A stretch of DNA of 64,000 bases. Origin: Sedimenticola sp. (GTDB lineage Bacteria; Pseudomonadota; Gammaproteobacteria; Chromatiales; Chromatiaceae). Below are positions 27,656-37,308 of this stretch, piece by piece; the stretch's first letter is position 1; each line of letters starts with the position of its first letter. The notes beneath the pieces were generated by a model, which saw nothing but the letters and a program-made list of their open reading frames with translations, was not told the DNA's origin and did no database searches. The position numbers were made by a program, and so were the translations under genes. Where the stretch lies: NCBI GenBank assembly GCA_026992075.1, contig JALXAM010000068.1, positions 1 through 64,000 on the forward strand, given 5' to 3'.

Positions 27656-30600
27656 TCAACGCCCGAAGAAATAACGGTATCGAAGCCACAGCCCCTGGGA
27701 GGATTGGCCCGAACCGATGTTGAGCGTGCTGCTGTTGTAGTAGTAGCTGAGCGACAGCTCATCGCTTCCCAACACCCGGCCGCCCGCGGCGGCGGAGAAG
27801 CCGAACGCCGGTTGGTCGGCTGGCCACTCCCAGCCGATCCAGCCGTCCAGCTGGTACCGCAGTCCCCCTACCAGGGGAGCCCGCCCCTGGGGCTCCCCAC
27901 GGGCCAGCGCGGCGCCGATGCCCAGGGAGGAATAGCGTTCGTCGATCACGTCGGACACACTGCTGCCCGGCGGCATGCGCGAGGCCATCTCGGGTGGCAG
28001 CCGGTCGGCCAGCCGGTTATTGAGCCAGGATCCCTGCAGGCGCAGATTGAGTTCGTTGGTTCCCAGCATCTGCTTGTCGATGAAGGCGAATTCCGCCAGT
28101 TCGCCATCGGCGAGCCGGCTGTTCTCACGGCTGGTGAGATGGTGGTGATCGAGGCCGAGCTGGAAGCTGATACGGGGAGTGAGGTCGCTCTGCCACTCCA
28201 GGCGGAGCCTGTCCACCACGGTATCGGCGCGCACGATCTGGGTGGCATCGCTGTGGTCGTTGAGAACCCCGGAGAGGCGGAAACGGTTGCGCTCGGTAAG
28301 CCGGTGTTCCCATGCCATGAGGGCGTAGGGGAGTGAACCATCGTCGCGACGGCGAAGGCCCAGGTCCAGGCTCAGCCGGTTGGCCGGCCCCCACCATTCC
28401 AGGCCGGCCACCAGTTGTTGCTCATGGTCGCGCCCTTTCAGGTCGTAGATGGAAGAGGGGATCTCCAACCGTTCCCGGGCCAGGGATAGGTGTAGGGAGA
28501 GGTTCCGGCGGCTGATACGGCCGCCCACCGCCTGCCGGTGAACATCCAGCTTGCCTATGCCGGTCCAGCCCAGTCCGATATCGGCGCTGGTGGGGAGGCG
28601 GTGGTAGAGACTTGCCGCCCACTGGGTGGCGGCCTGCCGGACGTCTGCGGACAGCTCCTGGTCCACCAGAAGCAAGGCGTGGGAGAGAGCCGGATCGTAA
28701 CGCCCCAGCCGCTCCTCGGCCCGCACCCGATCCAGTAGCGCCAGTCGATCCTCCTGTAGCAGCCGATCGATGCGCTGCTGATCGTTTTCCAGCAGTGCCA
28801 GGCTCAGCCGCTCCCAGGCGGGAAGCTGCACGCGCCGGACGTGGCGCAAAGCCAGCCAGCGGCGCGCCCGGTCGTCCCTTTCCCGACTCAACTCCCAGCT
28901 CGCCAGGAACATCGCTCCAACCCGACCCTCCAGTGCGGCCTGTTCCACACCAGGTTGCAGCCGCGGGCGTCCCAATTCACGCTCGAGGGCGAGCAGCAAT
29001 TGTTGTCGGAGCGTTTCCAGGCGGTCCCCGGCCGCCGGCCGTTCGCGGAGCCTGGGCTGCAGCAGTGCCAGGGCATGGCGACGGATCTTCCAGGCGTCGG
29101 CCCGCCGGTCGAGCTGATCCAGGAGATCGGCGTAGTTGAACAGCCAGAGCGGGTCGGAAGGGGTACGGGCCAGCTGCTTGTGGTACCAGGGAAGGGCGGC
29201 GCGGGGTTTGCCCAGCAGCTCCCAACCGGCGGCATAGACCGGCCAGTAACGGGAATCCACAGCGGCCGCTTGTTGCCACTGTGGCAGGAGATGGCGTAAC
29301 CGGTCAGGCTCCTGGGTATCGACATAGAGCCAGAGCAGACCGAGGCGGGCCTCGTGCGACCCGGGATCCAGCTGCAGTGCCAGGCGGTAAAGCCTGGCCA
29401 CCTCTTTCGGCCCCTGGTTTTGTCGTCGTTGGGCCGCGGCCAGGAGCACCAGCAGCCGGCTGGCCAGCCGGGGGTCAGTCCCCTGCTCCAGCACTTCATG
29501 CGCCAGCTGATCCATCATCGCCCATTGTTGTCGGCGCATGGCCAGGCGCATCGCCTGGAGCAGCAGGTTTTCATTCTTCCATGCGCGCCATCCCTCCCGC
29601 GCAGCTTTCATGGCGAGCCGGGAATCGCCCTGCCGGTCTGCCAGCAGCACCAGCCGTTCCAGCGTGATCTGCTGTACCCGTTCATACTCATTCCGGTCCC
29701 ACTCCTTGGGGGAGTGATCCGCCTTTGTCATGACATACAGATGACGGTAGAGGGCAAAGGCCTGCTCCAGCGCCCCTGTCCGCCAGGCCAGCTCCCCGTA
29801 AATTTCCAGGTCGGCAAGACTGGCGTTATCGAACGGCCGGGAAAGGGATTGCAACAAGGACCAGGCTTCCGCTTCCCGGTTGGCCATCCAGAGTACGCGT
29901 GCCTTCCTGCGAATCAGTTCCTGGCGGTTGCCCGGCAGAAGGGCCTGCTGGTCCAGGATCCGGAGCTGGAGATCGAAATCCCCCATCTCCTCCGCCAGTT
30001 GCAAGCGCCGTTGCCAGAACCGGATTTCATTAGGGTGGCGGCTGAGGTAGCGGGCCAGTGTTTTCTCCGCCTGCTCGGGCTCTCCCAGTCCCTCCTCCAG
30101 CTCCGCCTTGCGCCAACTCTCGTCCCGTTCCAGAGGGCGGTTTTCCTCGAGCCGTCGCAGCATGGCCAGTTCGGTCTGCAGATCCCCCAGCATGCGCGCC
30201 AGGCGTATCACCTGTTGGCGATTGCCTGGAGAGGGGGCGGATTTCTCCAGGGCTTGCCAGGCTTGCAAGGCTTGCCGCGGTTTTCCGTTCCACTCCAACA
30301 CCTGGGCGAGCAATCCCCGGTCTTCCATGGTCGCTTTCGGGTGCCTGACCACGGCTTGCGCCCAGTGAAGCCCTTCCGGGAGAGAACCAAGCGCCAGGCT
30401 GATGTCACGCTGGCGTCGCAGTGCGTCGACATCACCGGGATGAAGGGAAAGGTGGCGGGTGTTCCATTCCAGGGCCTGGGGCAGGTTGCTGGTGGCCAGG
30501 GCGATCTTTATCCCCCGTTGCAACAGCGTTTCCTCTTCGGGCCAGCGCCGAAGAAACTCTTCCAAGTATGAGAAGGCCAGCCCTGGTTTTGCCGCCATGA

Positions 30601-31288
30601 GCGCGGCGTCCAGGGCCCGGGTGGCCAGTTCCCGGGCCTGCTGCTGGGTATCCACTGCCAGGGCACCGGAGCGGTAATGGCGAGCCGCCGAGAGCGGGTC
30701 ACCGGCGGCCAGGGCCCAGTCTCCCGCCTTGGTCCACCAATGGGCAGCCCGTTCGGGCTCCGTGTGGGCCAGGGCCTGCCCGATGCGGGACAAAATGGCC
30801 GGACCGGCGCCGAGGTCGCGTCCCATTTCCAGGGTCTTCAGCAGCTTTTCCGTCGGAAGCCGCTCCAGGGGGAGTTCCTGCAGCTGCGATAGTAGAGAGG
30901 ATCTCTGTATTTCCGCTCGTCGAGGGTCGCTGGTGGCCTGTAGCTGCAGCAACATGATCTTCATCCGGAGCAGCTTCTTGGTGAGGCCCAGTGACCGGGG
31001 ATGTTCCGGCAGAGGTCGAAGGATGGCTTCCGCTTCCCGGAGTTTCCCCAGCCGGATCAGCTCCTGCACCAGCGCCAGGCGTATGTCGTTGCGCCCCGGA
31101 TCGCTGCGCAACACTGCTTTGAGATAGGCGATGGAAAGGGAATCGGGATGTTTCAGCAGGCTTGGATCCTCGAATACGGCGCGCTTGGGAACCAAAAGGT
31201 AGAGGACGCCGAGGATGACCACCAGCATGAGCAGTAGGCCGGGCAGGCTGACCAGTCGTACCGGCTTATCGGCAGTTAAGCGTCCCAT
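27656..31288 (-). CDS. pelB: Pel export outer-membrane porin and TPR scaffold PelB
   Basis: PelB is the large export protein: N-terminal transmembrane helix (about 12-35), a long periplasmic tetratricopeptide superhelix (about 50-900) and a C-terminal outer-membrane beta-barrel of alternating aromatic strands, ending YRYFFGR with a terminal aromatic-type strand. The 1210 residues are close to P. aeruginosa PelB (1193). The start MGRLTADKPVRLVSLPG at 31288 lies inside the 3' end of pelA (23-bp overlap) with AAAGGG upstream; an in-frame ATG at 31336 is a less likely alternative. Confidence 0.94.
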   Translation of the reverse strand: MGRLTADKPVRLVSLPGLLLMLVVILGVLYLLVPKRAVFEDPSLLKHPDSLSIAYLKAVLRSDPGRNDIRLALVQELIRLGKLREAEAILRPLPEHPRSLGLTKKLLRMKIMLLQLQATSDPRRAEIQRSSLLSQLQELPLERLPTEKLLKTLEMGRDLGAGPAILSRIGQALAHTEPERAAHWWTKAGDWALAAGDPLSAARHYRSGALAVDTQQQARELATRALDAALMAAKPGLAFSYLEEFLRRWPEEETLLQRGIKIALATSNLPQALEWNTRHLSLHPGDVDALRRQRDISLALGSLPEGLHWAQAVVRHPKATMEDRGLLAQVLEWNGKPRQALQAWQALEKSAPSPGNRQQVIRLARMLGDLQTELAMLRRLEENRPLERDESWRKAELEEGLGEPEQAEKTLARYLSRHPNEIRFWQRRLQLAEEMGDFDLQLRILDQQALLPGNRQELIRRKARVLWMANREAEAWSLLQSLSRPFDNASLADLEIYGELAWRTGALEQAFALYRHLYVMTKADHSPKEWDRNEYERVQQITLERLVLLADRQGDSRLAMKAAREGWRAWKNENLLLQAMRLAMRRQQWAMMDQLAHEVLEQGTDPRLASRLLVLLAAAQRRQNQGPKEVARLYRLALQLDPGSHEARLGLLWLYVDTQEPDRLRHLLPQWQQAAAVDSRYWPVYAAGWELLGKPRAALPWYHKQLARTPSDPLWLFNYADLLDQLDRRADAWKIRRHALALLQPRLRERPAAGDRLETLRQQLLLALERELGRPRLQPGVEQAALEGRVGAMFLASWELSRERDDRARRWLALRHVRRVQLPAWERLSLALLENDQQRIDRLLQEDRLALLDRVRAEERLGRYDPALSHALLLVDQELSADVRQAATQWAASLYHRLPTSADIGLGWTGIGKLDVHRQAVGGRISRRNLSLHLSLARERLEIPSSIYDLKGRDHEQQLVAGLEWWGPANRLSLDLGLRRRDDGSLPYALMAWEHRLTERNRFRLSGVLNDHSDATQIVRADTVVDRLRLEWQSDLTPRISFQLGLDHHHLTSRENSRLADGELAEFAFIDKQMLGTNELNLRLQGSWLNNRLADRLPPEMASRMPPGSSVSDVIDERYSSLGIGAALARGEPQGRAPLVGGLRYQLDGWIGWEWPADQPAFGFSAAAGGRVLGSDELSLSYYYNSSTLNIGSGQSSQGLWLRYRYFFGR

Positions 31289-34118
31289 CGACGACCCTTT
31301 TGTCGTGGAACCGGAAACGGACCCGATGACGGGCATCGGCGGTGGCTTTCAACACCTTGCCGTTCTTCAGCCGCAGGCTGCACTCCTTGCGCACCCCTGC
31401 CATTTCCAGAAGCGCCGGCACATGGGCCCGCAGAAGGATGTCAAAAGTGCCCTTTCCCGAGGTCCGCCAGCGTTCCAGGTGGCCGTTCGCCTGATGCAGG
31501 AAAGGTCTGGTCGGTGGCGAATCCCCGCTGGCCAGTCGTATCACCGGCCGGTCGCCGGAAAGGTGCAGATAGAGTCCATCCTGCAGCCTGCGTTGGCCGG
31601 CCAGCTGACGGGACTGGTCCAGCTTCACCGAGCCTCGGAAAAGGCGCAGCTCCCGCAACCGCTGAATGCCACGATACTGCAACCGGCCATCACTGCGCCG
31701 GGCCAGGCTGATCCGCCGGAACTCGGTCACCAGGGGAATGTACTCACTGGCGAAGACCGGTGTGGTCTCCTGCCGCTGTGCCCAGTCGTAGACCTGTTCC
31801 AGCGCTTTCAGCGATGCGGGCTTGGTTCCAGAATAGAAGTGGTAGTAGATATCGATGGGTTTCAGTCGACGCGGCCGGTCGGTGAGCTCGAAGGTCTCGA
31901 TCACCTTGCGGAAACCCCAGAAGGGACCGGTCCAGTTGCCGGTATAGACATTCTCGTTCATCACCGGGGCGTAAGCCTGCAGGTAGGATTCCACCGGTCG
32001 TGCCATGGGGGAGACATGAACCAGGAAAGGCATTTTGCGGGTGATGATGGTGTCGCCTCCGTTCATGTCGAGAAAGCCTTGCTCCTCCACCAGGGCAAGT
32101 TCTTTTTTCCCCGGCAGCGCGTCTCCGGTCCACAGGAAGATGCGGCATTTCTCTCCAGGGGGAAGCAGCTGTTCCACGTAGCGCATGGAGCCGAGGATTT
32201 CGCGCCTGGCATCATAGCGGTAGCCCGGAATGGGCAGGTGGTATCCCTCCGCATGCTCCGGCCGGGCAGCGGCGGCGCTCCAGGCGAAGGGGTGACTGTA
32301 GCTGTGGCTGGCCGGTTCCACATTGGGCAGGCGGAAGATGCTGCGCGCGACGGCCTCGTACTCCTTGGAATGCCGGGGATATAGCCCTTCCGGGCCGATT
32401 TCGCCCTCGATCACGGAAACGGTGTGGGGAAAATCGTAGCGTTTCAGGATCCGGTCACGGATCACTTCAGCGGCCAGCGGCTGATCTGGAAACTCCGCCC
32501 GGCTTACGAACCCGTCTCCATCGATGTGATTCATCCAGAGCCGCCGCCCGTTCAAGGTAGTGACATTGGGCAACGGCAGATCCTCCAGTTTCAGGGCCTT
32601 GCGGATGAGGGCGAAGGGGTCGACGATCCAGCGGGTGCGGTCCTCCGGCCCTTCGTCCAGCAGCCAGGGGGAGAGAGCCAAGCCACCCCAGGTAGCAGTG
32701 ATCACTACGCCGTGAGTCTTTCCACTTTCATCCACCACTGAGAGGTGGATCTGTGGCGCTTTCGATGCTTTTCCCCGGGGCAGGGTGAGGAAGCCTTCGG
32801 TCTCACCATCAGTCATGCGTGGTGGCTGTGCTTCGAAACCGATCAGCGAATCACTGGCGGCCACTTTCCAGGGGCCGTAGGCGGGGGGCTCCGCTCGTGT
32901 GAGGCCCATGCGGGTGAGCAACCCGTCATCGGGTTCAAAGCCGAGGCTGCCCAGCATAAGGATGGGGGTTCCCTCGGCGATGCGAGCAGCGATCCATTCA
33001 GCATGGCCGGGAATCGCGGTTGGTCCGCCAAACCAGCTGATCACCCCGGCGTAACGCCCCCGCAGGGTTCCCTTGGGCAACCCCTGCCGCAAATCGTGAT
33101 AGACCGGCACATAACCCAGGTATTCCACGGGTAGTGCAGCCAAGCGGTGAATGTCCGTGTAGACGAGTTCTCCCCTCGGCCCCTGACTGCTGTCGTAGAG
33201 CATGAGGATCTCCCGCGGCAGCACCTCAACCTCGCCTACGCCCAGCTGGTCCAGGGAGGCATTGGTCACCCAGGGAATGAAGCCGGCTTGGCGGATCTTC
33301 CGGGCCACCTCTCTTGCCTGGTCACGTCGATTGGGAGGCAGGTAGTCGATCACCACCAGGGAGAGTTTGGGAAACTGCTGCTGGACCCCCTTCAGCCTGT
33401 TCAGGAGCCACTCACGGTCCTCCCTATTTACCTCACGATAGCGATTTGTGGCGGGATCCCAGCCCTGGAACAGGGATTCCGCCGCCATGCCGTTCACGAA
33501 TTCTCCCACCCGGTCGATCACTTCGAATCCACGGTTGAGCAGGATCACCGATTCCGGAAACTCCCTTCGCAGCCGTTCGATGATGGTGGCCAGGCCTGCC
33601 AGCTGCCTTTGCCGGGCTGCCGGGTCCATGGCCACTTGCAGGTGACTGTCCAGGGTATCCAGAAAGAATCCGCGGTAGCCCAGTTTCCACAGGGGCCGGA
33701 AACGGTACTGGAACAGGTAGTCCTGCCAGCCCTGGCTGGAGAGATCCATGATGCGGCTGTTCCAGTCCGGGTTCCGGCCCAATTGCCAGGCGGGATCGAG
33801 TTCGCCGGCCCAGTTGCGTTCGCTGCCCACCTCGCCGACGCTCACGTAGGCCAATGGTAGGGAGCCGTTCCGGACCAACTCCCGCGGCACCGATTTCGGC
33901 AGGTGGTCCGGTTCCAGCACCACCTGGTGGAAATGGACCAGCAGGTGCACAGGCGCCTCGCTGCCGTAATAGAAAGCAATGGAATCCCGGGCCAGCCCCT
34001 GGAGCGGCAGTGACAGAAGGGCGGCCACCACTCCCCAGAGAAAGATGAAAGGCCGTTTTCCACAGGTAGGAGCCGCTTTGGCCGGGAGCCCTTCGCGCCC
34101 GGGATGATCCTTCTTCAC
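31266..34118 (-). CDS. pelA: Pel polysaccharide deacetylase/hydrolase PelA
   Basis: PelA is periplasmic and trims and partly deacetylates the Pel polymer. The 950-residue protein has a signal anchor at about 22-43, an N-terminal GH166-type glycoside hydrolase domain with Asp154 (GFFLDTLD) and Glu214 (MAAESLF) at the expected acid positions, and a polysaccharide deacetylase domain with the metal ligands in HIDGDGF (Asp533, Asp535) and SHSYSHPF (His605, His609). A beta-rich C-terminal domain follows. All key catalytic residues are present. It is the first gene of the cluster; the 187 bp before it, shared with the divergent DUF1631 gene, should hold the pel promoter. Confidence 0.96.
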   Translation of the reverse strand: MKKDHPGREGLPAKAAPTCGKRPFIFLWGVVAALLSLPLQGLARDSIAFYYGSEAPVHLLVHFHQVVLEPDHLPKSVPRELVRNGSLPLAYVSVGEVGSERNWAGELDPAWQLGRNPDWNSRIMDLSSQGWQDYLFQYRFRPLWKLGYRGFFLDTLDSHLQVAMDPAARQRQLAGLATIIERLRREFPESVILLNRGFEVIDRVGEFVNGMAAESLFQGWDPATNRYREVNREDREWLLNRLKGVQQQFPKLSLVVIDYLPPNRRDQAREVARKIRQAGFIPWVTNASLDQLGVGEVEVLPREILMLYDSSQGPRGELVYTDIHRLAALPVEYLGYVPVYHDLRQGLPKGTLRGRYAGVISWFGGPTAIPGHAEWIAARIAEGTPILMLGSLGFEPDDGLLTRMGLTRAEPPAYGPWKVAASDSLIGFEAQPPRMTDGETEGFLTLPRGKASKAPQIHLSVVDESGKTHGVVITATWGGLALSPWLLDEGPEDRTRWIVDPFALIRKALKLEDLPLPNVTTLNGRRLWMNHIDGDGFVSRAEFPDQPLAAEVIRDRILKRYDFPHTVSVIEGEIGPEGLYPRHSKEYEAVARSIFRLPNVEPASHSYSHPFAWSAAAARPEHAEGYHLPIPGYRYDARREILGSMRYVEQLLPPGEKCRIFLWTGDALPGKKELALVEEQGFLDMNGGDTIITRKMPFLVHVSPMARPVESYLQAYAPVMNENVYTGNWTGPFWGFRKVIETFELTDRPRRLKPIDIYYHFYSGTKPASLKALEQVYDWAQRQETTPVFASEYIPLVTEFRRISLARRSDGRLQYRGIQRLRELRLFRGSVKLDQSRQLAGQRRLQDGLYLHLSGDRPVIRLASGDSPPTRPFLHQANGHLERWRTSGKGTFDILLRAHVPALLEMAGVRKECSLRLKNGKVLKATADARHRVRFRFHDKRVVDGTLNCR

Positions 34119-34305
34119 GTGAAACAGCCATCAGAGGGGGAAAGCTAGATTCTACCTGAAGTTTTTGTCATCCATGATCCCGACCTGCCACGATTCCTGT
34201 CGCAGTGATCACCGGGAAGGGGATGTGAGCTGGCGCACAGAATGGTGCCGTGGCCTCTCTTATAGTTGGATTCAACCTCGCCTTTTTCTGCCCCGGTCCA
34301 TTCCG

Positions 34306-36555
34306 ATGAAAGAATCCTCCAAAGTCGTCTACCTGGAAAAGAACCAGTCACCCCATGGGCCCGTGGTGAAGGCAGGTGAATACGGCAAGGTGGCCGGCAC
34401 CTGTCGGGGCATCCTGTTCGAGACTCTCAACGAGGCGATGCGGGAGCTTTTCGCCCAGGTGGACGATGACCTCTACAAGCTGGCGGAAAACTCCACCAGC
34501 AATGCCCAGCAGACGCTCTTCTTCGATGCCATGCGCACCATCCGCCTGCGCCAGAAGGAGATCGAAGGTGGATACCTTCGGCTGGTGGAGGAGTCCTACC
34601 AAGCCTTCTGGGATGGGGGCACCATTCTCTCCGCCAGGCTGGCCGAGGCGCCGGAAGAGATGAGTCTGGCCCTGGTGGAAAAGGAAGAGCTGGAAGAGGA
34701 GCTGGCGGTGACCACCATGGTCACCAAGACCACGGATCACTGTCACCGGGAACTGGTTCCCCTGAACGCCCGCTTCGCTCACATGCTGAAACGGCAGGAC
34801 CTGCCGCTGGAGGCCAACCCGGTTTCCCCCGCGCTGCTGGCCATGGCGTTTAGGGAAGCCCTGTCGGTGTGGGATGGCGAGATGCTGGCCCGCATCGTGG
34901 TCTACAAGTGCTTCGAGCGCGTGGTCCTCTCCCGCATGCAGAGTTGTTATGCGGCCATGAACCGGCATCTGGCGGAAAACGGAGTGCTGCCCGATTTTCG
35001 TCATGGCGCCGCGGTGCGCCAGCCGGCCCGTGCTGGTGCAGGCACCGCCGCCGGCAGCCCGGTCCCGGAAGTTCCGGCGGATGGCGGAGAGGCCGCGACC
35101 GAAACGGCCGAAGCAGCTGTTCCCAGCCTTCAGCAGCTCTGGCAGGCTCTGCAGCAGCTGGGGCAGGCGGCCGCTTTTCCGGGACTTCCCCTGCCGGTGG
35201 ATCCCCGCTTGCCGGTGATGCCCAGGGCCGGCGTGGTTCAGGCCTTGGGACAGTTGCAGCAGGACCTGCTCTCGGATCCGGAGTTGCAGCGTATGGATAC
35301 GGCGCTGCAGCAGGAGTTCATCCGTCAGCAGCTGGTGGTTTTGCTGGGGCGCAACGAGGATGGTCGGGAGACCCATCGTGTGGGTGACTCGGAGAAGCGG
35401 ACCATCGATCTGATCCTGGCGCTGTTCAACCATGTGCTGGACGATCCCAACCTGCCGGATGCCATGCGGGCCCTCATCGCCCGGCTGCAGATTCCGGTGC
35501 TCAAGGCGGCCATTGCCGATGCCGGTTTCATAGAGAACGAGTCTCATCCCGCACGGCGGCTCATCGATGACCTTGCGCGCGCCAGCATGGGGTGGCGGGA
35601 CGATGGGGACCGCAGCGAGAAGAGCCTCTACTTTCAGGTGAAGCGCGCGGTGGAACGCATCGTTCACGAATTCGAGGATGACGTAGCCCTGTTCGAAGAG
35701 GTGCGTGCGGAATTCGGTGAATGGATGGCGGAGCGTGAGCGGGTGCGCCAGATCATGGAGGAGCGGCTGGCGCAGGCGGTCTCCGGAGAGGAGCGCCTCA
35801 CGGTTGCCAAGATGAAGGTGGATGAGCTTCTCGAGGAGCTGGAGATCGATACGCTTCCCGAGCATGCGCAGAAGATTCTGCAAGGGCCCTGGAAAAAACT
35901 TCTCACCATCCTCTGGCTGCGGGAGGGGGAAGATGGCAACAACTGGAAAAAGGCGGTGGAAATCGCCGGCCTCATGGGCAAATACCTCTCCGGTACCCAG
36001 CAGAACTTCCGGCGAGAAGAGCTGCTGGCGGACATTCCCGAAATCATCGGCGGCCTGAAGAAAGGCTTCACCTACATCTCGCTGGATCAGAAAAAATCCG
36101 CCCGTTTGCTGAATGGGCTGCAGAGCTGTTTCATCGAGGCGTTGCGACCCCTGCCGTCCCGCCCCCGCAAAGAGCCGCCTCCGCCTTCGGATGGGGCGGC
36201 GCCGGTGGAGAACCAAGAGGAAGAGACTTCTCCCGAGCCGGACGAATACGATCGCCAGGTGGCGGCCATCACGGAAGGAACCTGGATCCGGCTGCTGCCG
36301 GAGACCGAAGAGGGCGAGCCCATGGTCTGCAAGCTGGTCTGGCGCAGCAAGTACACCGGCACCATGGTGTTCGTGGATGGCCAGGGCAACAAGGCGGCGC
36401 AGCTCAAGGAGGAGGAGCTGGCGGAAGCTTTCCGCCAGGGGAGAGGGGCGTTGCTGGAAGAGGCCCAGGCGCCGCTCATCGATCGGGCCCTGCGCAAGAT
36501 GATGCGGGTCCTCAATGCCGAGATCGTGGGTCTGCGGCTGAAGATGGCGGACTGA
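34306..36555 (+). CDS. DUF1631 family protein
   Basis: A 749-residue cytoplasmic protein of the DUF1631 family, whose role is not established (some members are mislabelled thymidine phosphorylase). It is mostly helical; an alanine/proline/glutamine-rich linker lies at about 235-310. The C-terminal part (about 660-720, from TWIRLLPE through CKLVWRSKYTGTMVFVDGQG) has the strand pattern of a PilZ-like barrel, but I do not see the RxxxR motif that binds c-di-GMP. The ATG at 34306 is chosen because residues encoded upstream have no family-like character. It is divergent from pelA, so a shared regulatory region is likely. Confidence 0.85.
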   Translation: MKESSKVVYLEKNQSPHGPVVKAGEYGKVAGTCRGILFETLNEAMRELFAQVDDDLYKLAENSTSNAQQTLFFDAMRTIRLRQKEIEGGYLRLVEESYQAFWDGGTILSARLAEAPEEMSLALVEKEELEEELAVTTMVTKTTDHCHRELVPLNARFAHMLKRQDLPLEANPVSPALLAMAFREALSVWDGEMLARIVVYKCFERVVLSRMQSCYAAMNRHLAENGVLPDFRHGAAVRQPARAGAGTAAGSPVPEVPADGGEAATETAEAAVPSLQQLWQALQQLGQAAAFPGLPLPVDPRLPVMPRAGVVQALGQLQQDLLSDPELQRMDTALQQEFIRQQLVVLLGRNEDGRETHRVGDSEKRTIDLILALFNHVLDDPNLPDAMRALIARLQIPVLKAAIADAGFIENESHPARRLIDDLARASMGWRDDGDRSEKSLYFQVKRAVERIVHEFEDDVALFEEVRAEFGEWMAERERVRQIMEERLAQAVSGEERLTVAKMKVDELLEELEIDTLPEHAQKILQGPWKKLLTILWLREGEDGNNWKKAVEIAGLMGKYLSGTQQNFRREELLADIPEIIGGLKKGFTYISLDQKKSARLLNGLQSCFIEALRPLPSRPRKEPPPPSDGAAPVENQEEETSPEPDEYDRQVAAITEGTWIRLLPETEEGEPMVCKLVWRSKYTGTMVFVDGQGNKAAQLKEEELAEAFRQGRGALLEEAQAPLIDRALRKMMRVLNAEIVGLRLKMAD

Positions 36556-36587
36556 GGCGGCAGACCTTTCCTACGGAAAGCGGTCTC

Positions 36588-37223
36588 CTAGTCTCCGGTG
36601 CTCGAGGGGGTGACGTCCCCTTCGTTTCTCATCTCTTCATCGGGGCTCTCGAGGTTGGGTTGCCCTTCCATCTGCTCGCCTGCGGCCTTTCCCTCTGCCT
36701 GACGCAGCCCTTCACCCGTCATCTTCTCCAGGCCCACCGTGTGTATCAGCTGTTCGAACAGGGTGCGAGGTGGCGGGTTCCAGTCGGGCACCCGGATCAC
36801 TCCCTCTTCCTTCATCTCGGCGCCTTTGCCTTGCAGGGGGGGCAGGGGCCGGTAGTCTCCCTCTATACGAGCCAACCGGTCCTGATCGTCGAAAAACAGG
36901 GTGAGCCGCTTTTCCAGTTCGATCTTGCCGATCCCCACTCCGTAGTAATAGTCCCATCGCTGGTCATGGAAGACGTCCTGCAACAGCGGGGTTCCCATCA
37001 CCAGCTGCACCTGTTTCTTGTGCATGCCTGGCTTCAGCCGGTTGACGTTGTCCTGGGTGATGAGGTTGCCCTGGACGATGAGCGGGCGGTAGACGAAAGG
37101 CAGCTTTTCCAGGGAGCGGGGAATGACGTTGCCGAACAGGTCCCAGCTGTCGGAATCGATGTCGATGCTGCTGCAGCCGGAGAGGGTTGCGCCAAGGGCA
37201 ATGGAAATGAGAAGCTTGCGCAT
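36588..37223 (-). CDS. bamE: Outer-membrane protein assembly lipoprotein BamE, with C-terminal extension
   Basis: BamE (SmpA/OmlA) is a lipoprotein of the BAM complex that inserts outer-membrane proteins. The lipobox is LSGC (Cys17). The fold signature is present: VIVQGN-like VQGNLITQDNVNRLKPGM, VQLVMGTPLL and WDYYYGVG. The product is 211 residues, much longer than E. coli BamE (113); residues about 125-211 form an acidic, low-complexity tail of unknown role. The divergent pairing with fur is the known omlA-fur arrangement of pseudomonads and xanthomonads. It is convergent with the DUF1631 gene. Confidence 0.93.
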   Translation of the reverse strand: MRKLLISIALGATLSGCSSIDIDSDSWDLFGNVIPRSLEKLPFVYRPLIVQGNLITQDNVNRLKPGMHKKQVQLVMGTPLLQDVFHDQRWDYYYGVGIGKIELEKRLTLFFDDQDRLARIEGDYRPLPPLQGKGAEMKEEGVIRVPDWNPPPRTLFEQLIHTVGLEKMTGEGLRQAEGKAAGEQMEGQPNLESPDEEMRNEGDVTPSSTGD

Positions 37224-37308
37224 TGACGTGCTCAATGATCTCCCGGAGAGGTCTGGCGGCACATGATAGCGGATTCCAGGGCCGGCGGCATCCGGTGGAG
37301 GAGTGGAA

